Shown here: one piece after another, positions 1 through 8,993 of the stretch | Numbering within the stretch: position 1 is the stretch's first letter | Layout: every line of letters begins with the position of its first letter | From: Actinoplanes sandaracinus | GTDB taxonomy: Bacteria; Actinomycetota; Actinomycetes; Mycobacteriales; Micromonosporaceae | Direction: 5' to 3' | Assembly: GCF_030009775.1 (NCBI RefSeq) | Contig: NZ_JASCTH010000017.1 | Span: 124,001-188,000 of the forward strand | Length of the DNA stretch: 64,000 bases | Translations under genes and position numbers: made by a program | Notes under the pieces: model-generated | The model's input: the letters and a program-made list of their open reading frames with translations, nothing else | What the model was told of the DNA's origin: nothing | The model's database searches: none

Positions 1-578
1 GCAACGGCGGATCGTCGCGCATTCCCGTCGCTCTCAAGATCCTCATCGCGGGTGGGTTCGGGGCGGGTAAGACCACGATGGTCGGATCGGTGAGTGAGAT
101 CCGGCCCCTCCAGACCGAAGAGGTCCTCACCGGCGCGGAGGGGGCCGATGACGTCTCCGGCGTCGAAACCAAGACGACCACGACGGTCACCATGGACTTC
201 GGCCGGATCACGATCACCGAGGACCTCCAGCTCTACCTGTTCGGCACGCCGGGCCAGGACCGTTTCTGGTTCCTCTGGGACGAGTTGTCCCAGGGTGCGC
301 TCGGTGCCGTGGTGCTGGCGGACACCCGCAGGCTGGCCGACTGCTTCCCGTCGATCGACTACTTCGAGCAGCGTGGCACGCCGTTCGTGGTGGCGGTGAA
401 CTGCTTCGACACCGAGCACCAGTTCGCGCCGGAGGCGGTTGCCCGGGCTCTCGACCTGGACCCGGATGTGCCGGTCGTCCTCTTCGACGCCCGGAACCAG
501 GTGGCCGCCCGCAACGTGCTGATCGAGCTGGTGGAGTACGTGGCCCGGCGCCAGCTCGCCGCGGCGGCCAGCCGGTGA
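1..578 (+). CDS. Conservon-type small GTPase, 5' end outside window
   Basis: The frame is open from base 3. The P-loop (GGFGAGKTT, bases about 51-77) lies before the first ATG at 78, so that ATG is not the real start and the gene is cut by the window edge. Later motifs fit the actinobacterial conservon GTPase family (CvnD-like): FGTPGQDRF as the switch/G3 region, VVLADTRRLADCFP, and VNCFD in place of the usual NKxD. In this family the GTPase works at the membrane with a sensor kinase, a roadblock protein and a DUF742 protein; those partners would lie upstream, outside the window. The gene closes 31 bp before a convergent gene. Confidence 0.88.
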   Translation, partial: NGGSSRIPVALKILIAGGFGAGKTTMVGSVSEIRPLQTEEVLTGAEGADDVSGVETKTTTTVTMDFGRITITEDLQLYLFGTPGQDRFWFLWDELSQGALGAVVLADTRRLADCFPSIDYFEQRGTPFVVAVNCFDTEHQFAPEAVARALDLDPDVPVVLFDARNQVAARNVLIELVEYVARRQLAAAASR

Positions 579-609
579 GGCGCCGCCGGATCGTCGTGGC
601 CGCCGGCCG

Positions 610-2292
610 CTAGAGCGCCGGCGGCTGCAGTGTCATCTGCTCCGGCGGAACGCAGATCAGCCAGGGGCTGAGCCGCCGGACGGTCCGCTGCGGCAGCAGG
701 CCGCGCATCGGCAGTTCCGCCGGGCTGCTGTACGGGCCCCGCTCGTATCGGTCGAGGACGATCCGGTGTGCCTCGATCGGGCTGATCCCCTGCAGCCGGG
801 CCACTTCCTGGACCGGCGCGTGGTTGAGGTCGACGAGCCCGCCGTCGTCGAAGGACCGCAGCAGGTCGGGCCGCCCGATCCCGGCCTGCCGGGCTCCGCC
901 GGGGTTGATCGCGGCGAACTGGCGGGCCAGTTCCCGCCGGGCCCGGGCGCGGTGGTTGTCGCCGGGGTGGGCGGCGAGAACCGCCCCGTGCACCGCGGCG
1001 ACCGGGATGAGGAGGAACCCGATCATGATGCCGGCTTCCTCGGTGGGGTTGAGCGGTTCGATCTCGACGTTGCTCGGGTCGATCAGCATCAGGAACATCA
1101 TCGTGACGAACATGGCGAAGTAGCCGGCCGCGACGATGACATCGCGCCGGGTCCGCCGCTGGACCGCCGCGTAGGCGAAGTAGAGCCAGCTGCCGAGCGA
1201 GCAGGTGACCAACGGCAGCATCGCGGCGAGGACCACCTCGGCCCAGGGAACGCCCTGGCGGCGAGGCGCGAACAGATGTCCGGGCAGGGGTCCGGCGCCC
1301 GACCATGCCGGCGGGTGCGGCGGCGCGGCGGCGTACGGAGCTTGCTGGTGCGCAGCGGCCTGGTGTGGGATCGGCGAGTGCGTGGCCGGTGAGTACGGCG
1401 CCGGCGAGTAGGGCGCGGGGGAGGAGGGCGGCGGCGAGTACGGCTGCACGCTCACCGGATCGGCCGGTGGCGGGGTGGGTTCCTGACGGCCGGCCCACGG
1501 GTCGACCGGCTCGGTGTAGAACGGCTCGTTGCGCAGGATCCGCCGGTGCGTCTCCTGGAGCCGATCGCCCGGTTCGGCGCCGAGCTCCTCCAGGAAATAC
1601 GCGCGGGCGTCGCGGAACACGGCCAGCGCCTCCGCCTGCCGCCCGCTCTGGTGCAGCGCGATCATCAGCTGTGCCCGCAGGCCTTCACGCAACGGGTACT
1701 CACGGATCAGGCGGGACAACTCGGACACCAGGCCGGTCTCGCCGCCGCGGGCCAGCCCGATCTCGGCCCACATCTCCCAGGCCGCGGCCTGTTCGTCGGC
1801 GAGCCCGTCGCGGGCGGCGTCGAAGAGCGGGCCGGTGAGGCCGCCGAGTGGTTCGCCGTGCCAGAGGTCGAGGGCGCGCCGCACGGTGCCGGCGGCGTCC
1901 TCGTGGCGGCCGGCCCGGCGTTCGGTGTCGGCGCGGGCCAGGGCGGCCCGGAAGTCGTCGACGTCGAGGGAGCCGACGTGCAGCACGTACCCGCCGTCGG
2001 TGAGCGCGAGCAGCTCGCCGGGGGTGCGCGGCGAGCGGTCCGGGTCGAGCACCCGCCGCAGACCGGCCACGTACTTCTGGACGACGTTGGTGCCGTTCTC
2101 CGGCGGTTCGTCGCCCCAGACGGCGTCGACGATGCGATGGGTCGGCACCGGACGGCCGGGATTCAATAGCAGGACGGCGAGGACGGCGCGCTGCTTGGCC
2201 GGGCCCAGGTCGAGCTGACGGCTGTCCCGGAAGGCGCGGACGACGCCTAGGATCTCGAACCGCAGCGGGCTGGCCGCCGACTCGTCGGTCAC
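610..2292 (-). CDS. SARP-family regulator with membrane segments and C-terminal helix-hairpin-helix
   Basis: 560 aa, GTG start with GGGGGT five bases upstream. Residues about 8-105 form an OmpR-type winged helix (LGPAKQRAVLAVLLLNPGRPVP) and about 105-255 a BTAD domain, the pair that defines SARP activators of secondary metabolism. About 80 Pro/Tyr/Ala-rich residues follow with repeated PYSPA motifs. Then come three hydrophobic stretches near 350-372, 384-402 and 420-442, and a C-terminal region (DLNHAPVQEVARLQGISP) resembling a ComEA-like helix-hairpin-helix. Typical SARPs are soluble and end after BTAD or carry NB-ARC/TPR, so this looks like a membrane-tethered variant. The target genes are not evident from the surroundings. 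Confidence 0.85.
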   Translation of the reverse strand: MTDESAASPLRFEILGVVRAFRDSRQLDLGPAKQRAVLAVLLLNPGRPVPTHRIVDAVWGDEPPENGTNVVQKYVAGLRRVLDPDRSPRTPGELLALTDGGYVLHVGSLDVDDFRAALARADTERRAGRHEDAAGTVRRALDLWHGEPLGGLTGPLFDAARDGLADEQAAAWEMWAEIGLARGGETGLVSELSRLIREYPLREGLRAQLMIALHQSGRQAEALAVFRDARAYFLEELGAEPGDRLQETHRRILRNEPFYTEPVDPWAGRQEPTPPPADPVSVQPYSPPPSSPAPYSPAPYSPATHSPIPHQAAAHQQAPYAAAPPHPPAWSGAGPLPGHLFAPRRQGVPWAEVVLAAMLPLVTCSLGSWLYFAYAAVQRRTRRDVIVAAGYFAMFVTMMFLMLIDPSNVEIEPLNPTEEAGIMIGFLLIPVAAVHGAVLAAHPGDNHRARARRELARQFAAINPGGARQAGIGRPDLLRSFDDGGLVDLNHAPVQEVARLQGISPIEAHRIVLDRYERGPYSSPAELPMRGLLPQRTVRRLSPWLICVPPEQMTLQPPAL

Positions 2293-2440
2293 CTAGCACC
2301 CCCTGCTTGACCTGGGCGTTCCTTCCGACGGCAGCGGAACCGCAGCCGGCAGCAGCATAGCCGCAGCGCGGCGGCAGCCGTCGTGAGGAGCCTTTCGTCT
2401 CATCAACGCATCGCGTACCCCCGTGAGGAAAGACGAAGTG

Positions 2441-3250
2441 ATGAAGGTTTTCACCAAGCGCATGGCTTTGGCCGGCGCTCTGCTGTTCACCGGTACCGCC
2501 CTGGCCGCCTGTGGCGGCGGTGAGACCGCCAAGGAGACGGGCGCCGCCGCCAAGGAGACGGCCAAGCCGGTCTCCGCGGCGACCACTCTGGCGAAGGGTG
2601 TGCCGACCGCCAAGACCCCCGCGTTCCGCTACGCGATCAAGGGTGGGCTGCAGTCGCTCTCCGGCGTGCTGGACGCCCCGAACAAGGCGCTCACCACCGA
2701 CGTGTCGGAGAAGATCCCGGACAGCAAGATCACTTTGAACATGAAGTTCCTGATCGTCGACGACAAGGCGTGGGCCAAGATCGCCTTCGACGGCGCGAAG
2801 GCCGGTGACGGCCTGCCCGCGATCCCGAAGAAGTGGATGCTCCTGGACCAGTCGAAGCTCGCCTCCGACTCGTCCGAGGACCTGACCTACCAGGGCGAGA
2901 CCGATCCCGGTTACGTCAGCACCCTGTTGGAGGCCGCCGCCGACCTCAAGGAGATCGGCAGCGGCACCTACGCCGGCACCACCGACCTGACCAAGTCGGA
3001 GGAGGCGGAGATCGTCGACAAGGCGACCCTGACCGCGCTCGGCGAGAAGGCCAAGAGCGTCCCGCTGAAGCTGACCGTGGACGCCGAGGGCCGCATCGCC
3101 AAGGCCGTCGTCGAGATCCCGGCGGCCGGCAAGACCAAGGCCGCCACCTACGAGGTCACCTACGACCAGTACGGCGCCGCCGCCGCGATCAAGGCGCCGA
3201 CCGACGTGGTCAAGGCCACGGCGGACGTCTACGAGATGCTGAACGGCTGA
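2441..3250 (+). CDS. Secreted lipoprotein, LppX/LprG-like
   Basis: 269 aa. ATG 2441 is preferred to GTG 2423 because GAGGAAAG sits about nine bases before it. A short positively charged start and a hydrophobic stretch end in the lipobox LAAC, so a lipid-anchored exported protein is expected. The mature part is Ala/Lys/Thr-rich, then has the layout of LolA-like actinobacterial lipoproteins (a WMLLDQSKL segment, a TYxGxTDL segment, and a C-terminal YEVTYDQYG strand before a short helix). Such proteins carry lipids or contribute to signalling, but the role here is not known. It stands alone between a divergent regulator and a lactonase gene. Confidence 0.8.
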   Translation: MKVFTKRMALAGALLFTGTALAACGGGETAKETGAAAKETAKPVSAATTLAKGVPTAKTPAFRYAIKGGLQSLSGVLDAPNKALTTDVSEKIPDSKITLNMKFLIVDDKAWAKIAFDGAKAGDGLPAIPKKWMLLDQSKLASDSSEDLTYQGETDPGYVSTLLEAAADLKEIGSGTYAGTTDLTKSEEAEIVDKATLTALGEKAKSVPLKLTVDAEGRIAKAVVEIPAAGKTKAATYEVTYDQYGAAAAIKAPTDVVKATADVYEMLNG

Positions 3251-3362
3251 TCCGCCGGACCGGTGGACACCACCGGCGTCAGCGCGGGTGATTACGGGGG
3301 CCCGTGCCGCCGCCGGTGGTGTCCTGCCGTGCGTTCCCGCCGTTCTGTGGTGGGATCGAGAC

Positions 3363-4421
3363 ATGGGTTCAAGCCATGAATACGTCTTCGTCGGCTGCTA
3401 CACCGGGGACAAGGGAGGCGACGGCGACGGCATCACGCTGCTGCGGCGTGATCCGGCGACCGGGGATCTGACCCGGCTCGGCCTGGCCGCGCGCACCCCG
3501 TCACCCTCCTTCCTGGCGCAGCACCCCACCCTCCCGGTCCTGTACGCGGTGAACGAGCTGGACCAGGGCACCGTCTCGGCCTTCTCGGTCGCGCCGGACT
3601 GCTCGCTGATCCCGCTGGCGGTGCGCCCGACCGGCGGTTCGGATCCGTGCCATCTGGCGGTGACCGCCGACGGCCGGCATCTCGTCGTGGCGAACTATTC
3701 GAGCGGGTCGGTGTCCGTGCACCCCCTCGATTCCGAAGGCTCCCCCGGGGAGCGCAGTGACCTGCTGACGCTGGCCGGCTCCGGGCCGGACCCGGAGCGT
3801 CAGTCCGGACCGCACGCTCACCAGGTGGTGCCGGACGGCAACGGCGCCGACGTTCTGATCTCCGACCTCGGGTCGGACCGGGTGTGGCGCTGCCGGCTGG
3901 ACCCGATCTCGGGCCGGCTCGGTGTCCCGGAGGCGGCCGTCGAGGTGAAGCCGGGCACCGGCCCCCGTCATATGGTGCGCTCGGCCGACGGCGCGTTGCT
4001 GCTTGTCGGCGAGCTGACCGGGACGCTCAACTGGTACCGCCCGGCCGGTGGCCCCACGCTCGAACTGCGCGGTGAGGCGGGCGCCAGCACATCCGCGGGC
4101 CCGGTCCATCCCTCGGAGATCACGATGGGCCGCGACGGCCGGTTCGTCTATGTGGCGAACCGGGGACCGGACACCGTCTCCGCCTTCTCCTGGGACGGCG
4201 ACACCGTCACGATGATCGCCGAGGTGCCCGTTGACGGGGTGTGGCCGAGGCACATGGTTCTCCTCGGGGATCACCTCTACGTAACCAATCAGCGTTCACA
4301 CAACGTGACCGTTTTCCGCATCGACCCGGAGACCGGAATCCCGGCCGTGCAAGGTGAGCCGACGGGTGAGCCGACCCCGACCTGCCTGCTCCGCTGGATT
4401 TCGCCGATGATCAGACCATAG
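3363..4421 (+). CDS. Lactonase-family beta-propeller protein (6-phosphogluconolactonase type)
   Basis: 352 aa from ATG 3363 (MGSSHEYVFVGCYTG). An upstream extension to 3288 is open but lacks the family N-terminus. The sequence has the repeated blade pattern of the YbhE/Pgl seven-bladed propeller: FLAQHPTLPVLYAVNEL, HLAVTADGRHLVVANYSSGSV, HAHQVVPDGNGADVLISDLG, HMVRSADGALLLVGEL, EITMGRDGRFVYVANRG. Family members hydrolyse 6-phosphogluconolactone in the oxidative pentose phosphate pathway, but many have unknown substrates. No other pentose phosphate gene is adjacent, so the substrate is uncertain. Confidence 0.85.
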   Translation: MGSSHEYVFVGCYTGDKGGDGDGITLLRRDPATGDLTRLGLAARTPSPSFLAQHPTLPVLYAVNELDQGTVSAFSVAPDCSLIPLAVRPTGGSDPCHLAVTADGRHLVVANYSSGSVSVHPLDSEGSPGERSDLLTLAGSGPDPERQSGPHAHQVVPDGNGADVLISDLGSDRVWRCRLDPISGRLGVPEAAVEVKPGTGPRHMVRSADGALLLVGELTGTLNWYRPAGGPTLELRGEAGASTSAGPVHPSEITMGRDGRFVYVANRGPDTVSAFSWDGDTVTMIAEVPVDGVWPRHMVLLGDHLYVTNQRSHNVTVFRIDPETGIPAVQGEPTGEPTPTCLLRWISPMIRP

Positions 4422-4591
4422 GGAAGATCGGACAGTCCGGCGTGTCGGTGATTCAAGCGGGCAAACCCGGCGCGCCGCAGGTGAAAGTCGATACCCAGCG
4501 GTATGGCGTCATCACTCTCGGTGTTTGCTAGATCGGAAAACATCAATCTGAGTAATTTTCGTCCGAACGTATATGGCATTCAGCTTCGGAC

Positions 4592-6382
4592 ATGCGCACT
4601 ATGGGACGCGTGTCTGGCCGCCATCGTAGAAACTTCAATTCCAAGGGAGCGGGCGTCGTCGGAGGTGCGATGGCGATAGTCGTCGTAATTGCGGGGACGT
4701 ACGTGGGCTATCAACACGTTGCCGACTCCTCTTGCACCGGCTCAGTGAACCTGACTGTCGCCGCGACCCCCGAGATCGCCCCTGCCATCAAGCAGGTCGC
4801 CGAGCAGTGGCGCCAAGGAGGCGCCGAGGTCGGTGGCACCTGCGTCACGGTGACCGTGGACGCGCAGAACGCGTCGACGGTCGCCGGCGCCGTCTCGCGT
4901 GACCACTCGGTCTCGCTCGTCGGCCTCGACCCCGCGCCCGACGCGGTCCAGGCGCCCGACGTCTGGGTGCCCGACTCGACGACCTGGCTGCAGCGCCTGC
5001 AGACCGAGGCCGCCGGCTTCCTGCCCAGCGAGGTCACCTCGGTCGCGCAGAGCCCGCTGGTCCTGGCCGCGCCCGAGCCGGTCGCACAGCAACTGGGCTG
5101 GCCGAGCAAGAAGATCGGCTGGACCGATCTGATGGGCAACTTCACCTCCGACGAGCCGCTGGCCGTCGGCATCATGAACCCCACCGTGGACGCCTCCGGG
5201 CTCACCAGCCTGCTGGCGATCAGCCAGGCGGTCGGCGCGAACACGCCGGAGGGGGCCGAGGCCAAGACGCGGGCGATGACCGCCCTGTCGACGAACAAGT
5301 TCCAGCTTCGCGAAGAGTTGATGGCGAAGTTCCCCAAGTCGCAGGCCGACCTGGCCAACTCCGACTCGGTGCTCCTGGCGCCGGTGTCCGAGGAGGACGT
5401 GGTGGCCTACAACGCCCAGCGTCCGGCCATCCAGCTCAGCGCGATGTACCTGGAGCCGAGCCCGGCGCCGCTCGACTACCCGTACACGATCATGCCGCAG
5501 CTGGTCGACCAGCAGAAGTCGGCCGCCGCCAAGGGCCTGCTGGAGCAGCTCACCGCGGCCGCGGCCAAGGACACGCTCGCCGCGGCGGGCCTCCGCGCCC
5601 CCGACGGTACCTACGGCGCGAGCTTCGCGGCTCCGATGGGCGCCCCGCAGGCCTCGCCGGCGGTCGCCGCCACCGCCAGCAAGTCGGCGAGCGGTGGCAC
5701 CGCCGCCGCGGCCGGCAGCGGTGCGGCCCTCAGTGCGGTGGTCGGCAGCTGGATCGCCATCACCACGCCGGGCCGGGCGCTGACGGTGTTCGACACCTCG
5801 GGCTCGATGGCGATCAAGGTGCCGACCGCGAACGGCGCGAGCCGGGCTCAGGTCACGCAGGCGGCCGCGCGGACGGGTCTGGGCCTGTTCAGTGACAAGT
5901 GGTCGGTCGGCGTGTGGAAGTTCTCGACGAACGAGGACGGCGAGAAGCCCTACAAGCAGTTGGTGCCGATCAGCGCGCTGAGCACGGGCCGCCCGGCGCT
6001 GCAGTCGTCGATCGACAAGCTGAACCCGACGGAGACCGGTGGCACCGGCCTCTACGACACGCTCCTGGCCGCGTACAGCCACGTGAAGAAGGACTGGACC
6101 AAGGGCAAGATCAACTCGGTCATCCTCTTCACCGACGGCAAGAACGACTACGCCGCGGGCCTCAAGCAGGACGTGTTCCTCAGCGAGCTCAAGAAGCAGC
6201 TCGACCCCACCAAGCCGATCCGGGTGATCCTCATCGGCATCGGCAACGAGGTCAGCGAGCAGGAGCTCAAGACCATCCAGTCGGTGGACGAGAAGAACTT
6301 CGGCGTCTTCATCGCCGATGACCCGACCAAGATCACCACGATCTTCGCGCAGGCGATCGGTTCGCGTACCGGCGTGAAGTAA
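4592..6382 (+). CDS. Membrane-anchored solute-binding and VWA domain protein
   Basis: 596 aa. A basic N-terminus (RRNFNSKG) is followed by one transmembrane helix or uncleaved signal near residues 22-44. Residues about 50-340 resemble a periplasmic solute-binding fold (SVNLTVAATPEIAPAIKQVAEQW). An Ala/Ser/Gly-rich linker leads to a C-terminal von Willebrand A domain from about 395 with an intact metal site (VFDTSGSM, later TGGTGLYDT and ILFTDGKND). In actinobacteria this fusion is a common exported protein of unknown function; the VWA part suggests metal-dependent protein contacts. ATG 4601 and GTG 4610 are alternative starts. A strong hairpin terminator follows. Confidence 0.82.
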   Translation: MRTMGRVSGRHRRNFNSKGAGVVGGAMAIVVVIAGTYVGYQHVADSSCTGSVNLTVAATPEIAPAIKQVAEQWRQGGAEVGGTCVTVTVDAQNASTVAGAVSRDHSVSLVGLDPAPDAVQAPDVWVPDSTTWLQRLQTEAAGFLPSEVTSVAQSPLVLAAPEPVAQQLGWPSKKIGWTDLMGNFTSDEPLAVGIMNPTVDASGLTSLLAISQAVGANTPEGAEAKTRAMTALSTNKFQLREELMAKFPKSQADLANSDSVLLAPVSEEDVVAYNAQRPAIQLSAMYLEPSPAPLDYPYTIMPQLVDQQKSAAAKGLLEQLTAAAAKDTLAAAGLRAPDGTYGASFAAPMGAPQASPAVAATASKSASGGTAAAAGSGAALSAVVGSWIAITTPGRALTVFDTSGSMAIKVPTANGASRAQVTQAAARTGLGLFSDKWSVGVWKFSTNEDGEKPYKQLVPISALSTGRPALQSSIDKLNPTETGGTGLYDTLLAAYSHVKKDWTKGKINSVILFTDGKNDYAAGLKQDVFLSELKKQLDPTKPIRVILIGIGNEVSEQELKTIQSVDEKNFGVFIADDPTKITTIFAQAIGSRTGVK

Positions 6383-6400
6383 CCCCTCGAGCCAGGCACG

Positions 6401-6440
6401 CCGCGGCCGCCGTCCGACCGGACGGCGGCCGCGGTCTTTC
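6401..6440 (+). terminator. Intrinsic terminator after the VWA gene
   Basis: A perfect 16-bp inverted repeat (6401-6416 and 6419-6434) is followed by TCTTTC. It lies 19 bp after the stop of the VWA gene and before the convergent ROK gene, so it may work in both directions. Confidence 0.75.
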
Positions 6441-6539
6441 CCGGTTCAGCGTCCCTGCCGGGCAACCGGTCCGTCCGTTCTTCTTCGGCGTACGCCCCCC
6501 CGCGCCCCCATCGCACGCAAGAGGCCCCCACAGGAGCCG

Positions 6540-7718
6540 TCAGGTGAGACGGCGGAGCCAGGTGGCGGGATCCTCCCGTACCCCCCGGATGATCGTGTCC
6601 GCCGCTCCCCGCATCGCCGCGTCGGCCCCGAGCGACGCCGGCCGCAGCACGACCGGCGCGAGCGCCGAGGTCAGCACCCGCGCCCGCAGCTCGGCCTCGA
6701 TGCCGTCGCGCAGCGAGGCGAAGATCGGCGCATAGGCCCCGCCAAGCACGATCACCGGCACGTCGAGCAGGTTGACCACCGCGGACAGCGCGATGCCGAG
6801 GGCGGCCGCGGCGAGCGGCTCCCCGGCGTCGAGGGCTTCCTGCCCGGCGTACTGTTCGAGGCAGCCGCGCGCGCCGCAGCGGCAGGGCCGCCCGTCGGGA
6901 TAGACCGTGACGTGCCCGATCTCCCCGCTCCAGCCGCGCACTCCGCGGTAAAGCTCGCCGTCGAGGACCAGCCCGGCGCCGATGCCGATCTCGCCGGAGA
7001 CGTAGAGGAACGAGTTCTCCTCCCCGGGGCGCGAGTGGCCGGAGCCGGCGCCAGGGGGAGAGTGGTGCCCTGCCGGGTCGCCGCCGGCCACCCGCAGCTC
7101 GCCGAGCGCGGCGAGGTTGGCCTCGTTGTCCACGGTGATGGGCAGGTCGGCCAGTTCGGGGATGCCGAGCAGCGCCTGGACGGCGTCGACGTCCTGCCAG
7201 CCGAGGTTGGGCGCCACCCGGACCAGCCCGCCGGCGACCAGGCCGGGGACGGCGAGCGCGGCTCCCGCGACGATCAGGCCGTCGGTCTCGGCGGCGTGCC
7301 GGGCCCGGGCGGCGAGCGAGCCGAGCGCGGCGAGGGCCTGCGCCGGGTCGGCGGGCCGCTGGTCGGCGTGCTCGACGTGCCGGTGGCGGACGGCGCCGGT
7401 CAGGTCGACGACGCAGGCCGCCAGGTAGTCGACGTTGATCTCCAGGCCGAGGCCGGCCGGCCCGGTGGAGGTGAGTGCGAGCCCGGCCGCGGGACGGCCG
7501 GCGCCGGTGCGCGGTGGCGGGTCGACCTCGACCAGCAGCCCACCGGCCAGGAGGTCGTCGACAAGGGCGGAAACGGTCGCGCGGGTGAGTCCGGTGGCCG
7601 CTGAGACTGCTGCCCGAGATGGCGGATTCGCACTGTTTGCCACAGTGTGCAGCACCAGCGCGAGATTATGGGCGCGCACGCTGGACTGGCGCACCGGTGT
7701 CGTGGAGGCGCTCAACAC
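6540..7718 (-). CDS. xylR: ROK-family transcriptional repressor, probable xylose regulator
   Basis: 392 aa, GTG start at 7718. The N-terminal winged helix-turn-helix (SRAAVSAATGLTRATVSALVD) is followed by a ROK sugar-kinase-like domain with GEIGHVTV and the zinc motif CRCGARGCLE. ROK repressors of this layout leave DNA when they bind a sugar. It is divergent from xylA with only 85 bp between the starts, which is the classic arrangement of a xylose repressor with its target. The function is inferred from family and position; the ligand cannot be read from sequence. Confidence 0.87.
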   Translation of the reverse strand: MLSASTTPVRQSSVRAHNLALVLHTVANSANPPSRAAVSAATGLTRATVSALVDDLLAGGLLVEVDPPPRTGAGRPAAGLALTSTGPAGLGLEINVDYLAACVVDLTGAVRHRHVEHADQRPADPAQALAALGSLAARARHAAETDGLIVAGAALAVPGLVAGGLVRVAPNLGWQDVDAVQALLGIPELADLPITVDNEANLAALGELRVAGGDPAGHHSPPGAGSGHSRPGEENSFLYVSGEIGIGAGLVLDGELYRGVRGWSGEIGHVTVYPDGRPCRCGARGCLEQYAGQEALDAGEPLAAAALGIALSAVVNLLDVPVIVLGGAYAPIFASLRDGIEAELRARVLTSALAPVVLRPASLGADAAMRGAADTIIRGVREDPATWLRRLT

Positions 7719-7722
7719 GCCC

Positions 7723-7757
7723 TTGACAGTGCCACACCGCGGTCAAATAATTCAACC
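7723..7757 (+). promoter_or_regulatory. xylA promoter with candidate ROK operator
   Basis: TTGACA (7723-7728), a 17-bp spacer and AATAAT (7746-7751) make a near-consensus housekeeping promoter pointing at xylA. An imperfect palindrome of 17 bp at 7741-7757 (GGT..AAT, central A, ATT..ACC) overlaps the -10 box, so a protein bound there would block polymerase. That it is the operator of the divergent ROK protein is an inference. Confidence 0.6.
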
Positions 7758-7803
7758 AATAAACAAATCCCCGTCGTTACGCACTGTTTCGTGGAGGTAA
7801 CCC

Positions 7804-8991
7804 GTGTCCGTCCAGGCCACACGCGATGACAAGTTCTCCTTCGGTCTCTGGACCGTCGGCTGGCAGGCCCGTGACCCGTTCGGTGACGCCACCCGCCCGG
7901 CCCTCGACCCGGTCGAGGCGGTGCACAAGCTCGCCGAGGTCGGCGCCTACGGCATCACGTTCCACGATGACGACCTGGTGCCGTTCGGCGCCGACGCGCA
8001 GACCCGCGACGGCATCGTCGCCGGCTTCAAGAAGGCGCTCGACGAGACCGGCCTGATCGTCCCGATGATCACCACCAACCTGTTCACCCACCCGGTGTTC
8101 AAGGACGGCGGCTTCACCAGCAACGACCGCTCGGTCCGGCGCTACGCGCTGCGCAAGGTGCTGCGCCAGATGGACCTCGGCGCCGAGCTGGGCGCGAAGA
8201 CCCTGGTGCTGTGGGGCGGCCGCGAGGGCGCGGAGTACGACTCGGCCAAGGACGTTCAGGCCGCCCTCGACCGCTACCGCGAGGCGCTCAACCTGCTCGC
8301 ACAGTACTCGGAGGACCGCGGCTACGGCTTCCGTTTCGCCATCGAGCCGAAGCCGAACGAGCCCCGCGGCGACATCCTGCTCCCGACCGCCGGTCACGCC
8401 ATCGCGTTCACGCAGGAGCTGGACCGTCCCGAGCTGTTCGGCATCAACCCCGAGGTGGGCCACGAGCAGATGGCCGGCCTCAACTTCACCCAGGGCATCG
8501 CCCAGGCGCTGTGGCACGGCAAGCTCTTCCACATCGACCTGAACGGCCAGCACGGCCCGAAGTACGACCAGGACCTGGTCTTCGGCCACGGCGACCTGCT
8601 CAGCGCGTTCTCCCTGGTCGATCTGCTGGAGAACGGTGGCGTCGACGGCGCCCCGGCCTACGACGGCCCGCGCCACTTCGACTACAAGCCGTCGCGCACC
8701 GAGGACTTCACCGGCGTCTGGGAGTCGGCCAAGGCCAACATCCGGATGTACCTGCTGCTCAAGGAGCGGGCCAAGGCGTTCCGCGCCGACCCGGAGGTCC
8801 AGGAGGCGCTGGCCGCGGCCAAGGTGGCCGAGCTCGGCACGCCGACCCTCAACGCCGGCGAGACCTACACCGACCTGCTCGCCGACCGGTCCGCGTTCGA
8901 GGACTACGACGCCGACGCCGCCGGCGCCCAGGGCTACGGCTTCGTCAAGCTCAACCAGCTCGCGATCGAGCACGTTCTCGGGGCCCGCTGA
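7804..8991 (+). CDS. xylA: Xylose isomerase
   Basis: 395 aa, the normal size for an actinobacterial class I enzyme. GTG start with GGAGGT five bases upstream. It converts D-xylose to D-xylulose in the cytoplasm using two divalent metals. Recognisable family segments are KFSFGLWTVGWQARDPFG at the N-terminus, VLWGGREG, the metal-ligand region FAIEPKPNEPRGD, NPEVGHEQMAG, FHIDLNGQ and HFDYKPSRTED. It is the first gene of a two-gene operon with xylB, two bases apart. Confidence 0.97.
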   Translation: MSVQATRDDKFSFGLWTVGWQARDPFGDATRPALDPVEAVHKLAEVGAYGITFHDDDLVPFGADAQTRDGIVAGFKKALDETGLIVPMITTNLFTHPVFKDGGFTSNDRSVRRYALRKVLRQMDLGAELGAKTLVLWGGREGAEYDSAKDVQAALDRYREALNLLAQYSEDRGYGFRFAIEPKPNEPRGDILLPTAGHAIAFTQELDRPELFGINPEVGHEQMAGLNFTQGIAQALWHGKLFHIDLNGQHGPKYDQDLVFGHGDLLSAFSLVDLLENGGVDGAPAYDGPRHFDYKPSRTEDFTGVWESAKANIRMYLLLKERAKAFRADPEVQEALAAAKVAELGTPTLNAGETYTDLLADRSAFEDYDADAAGAQGYGFVKLNQLAIEHVLGAR

Positions 8992-8993
8992 TC

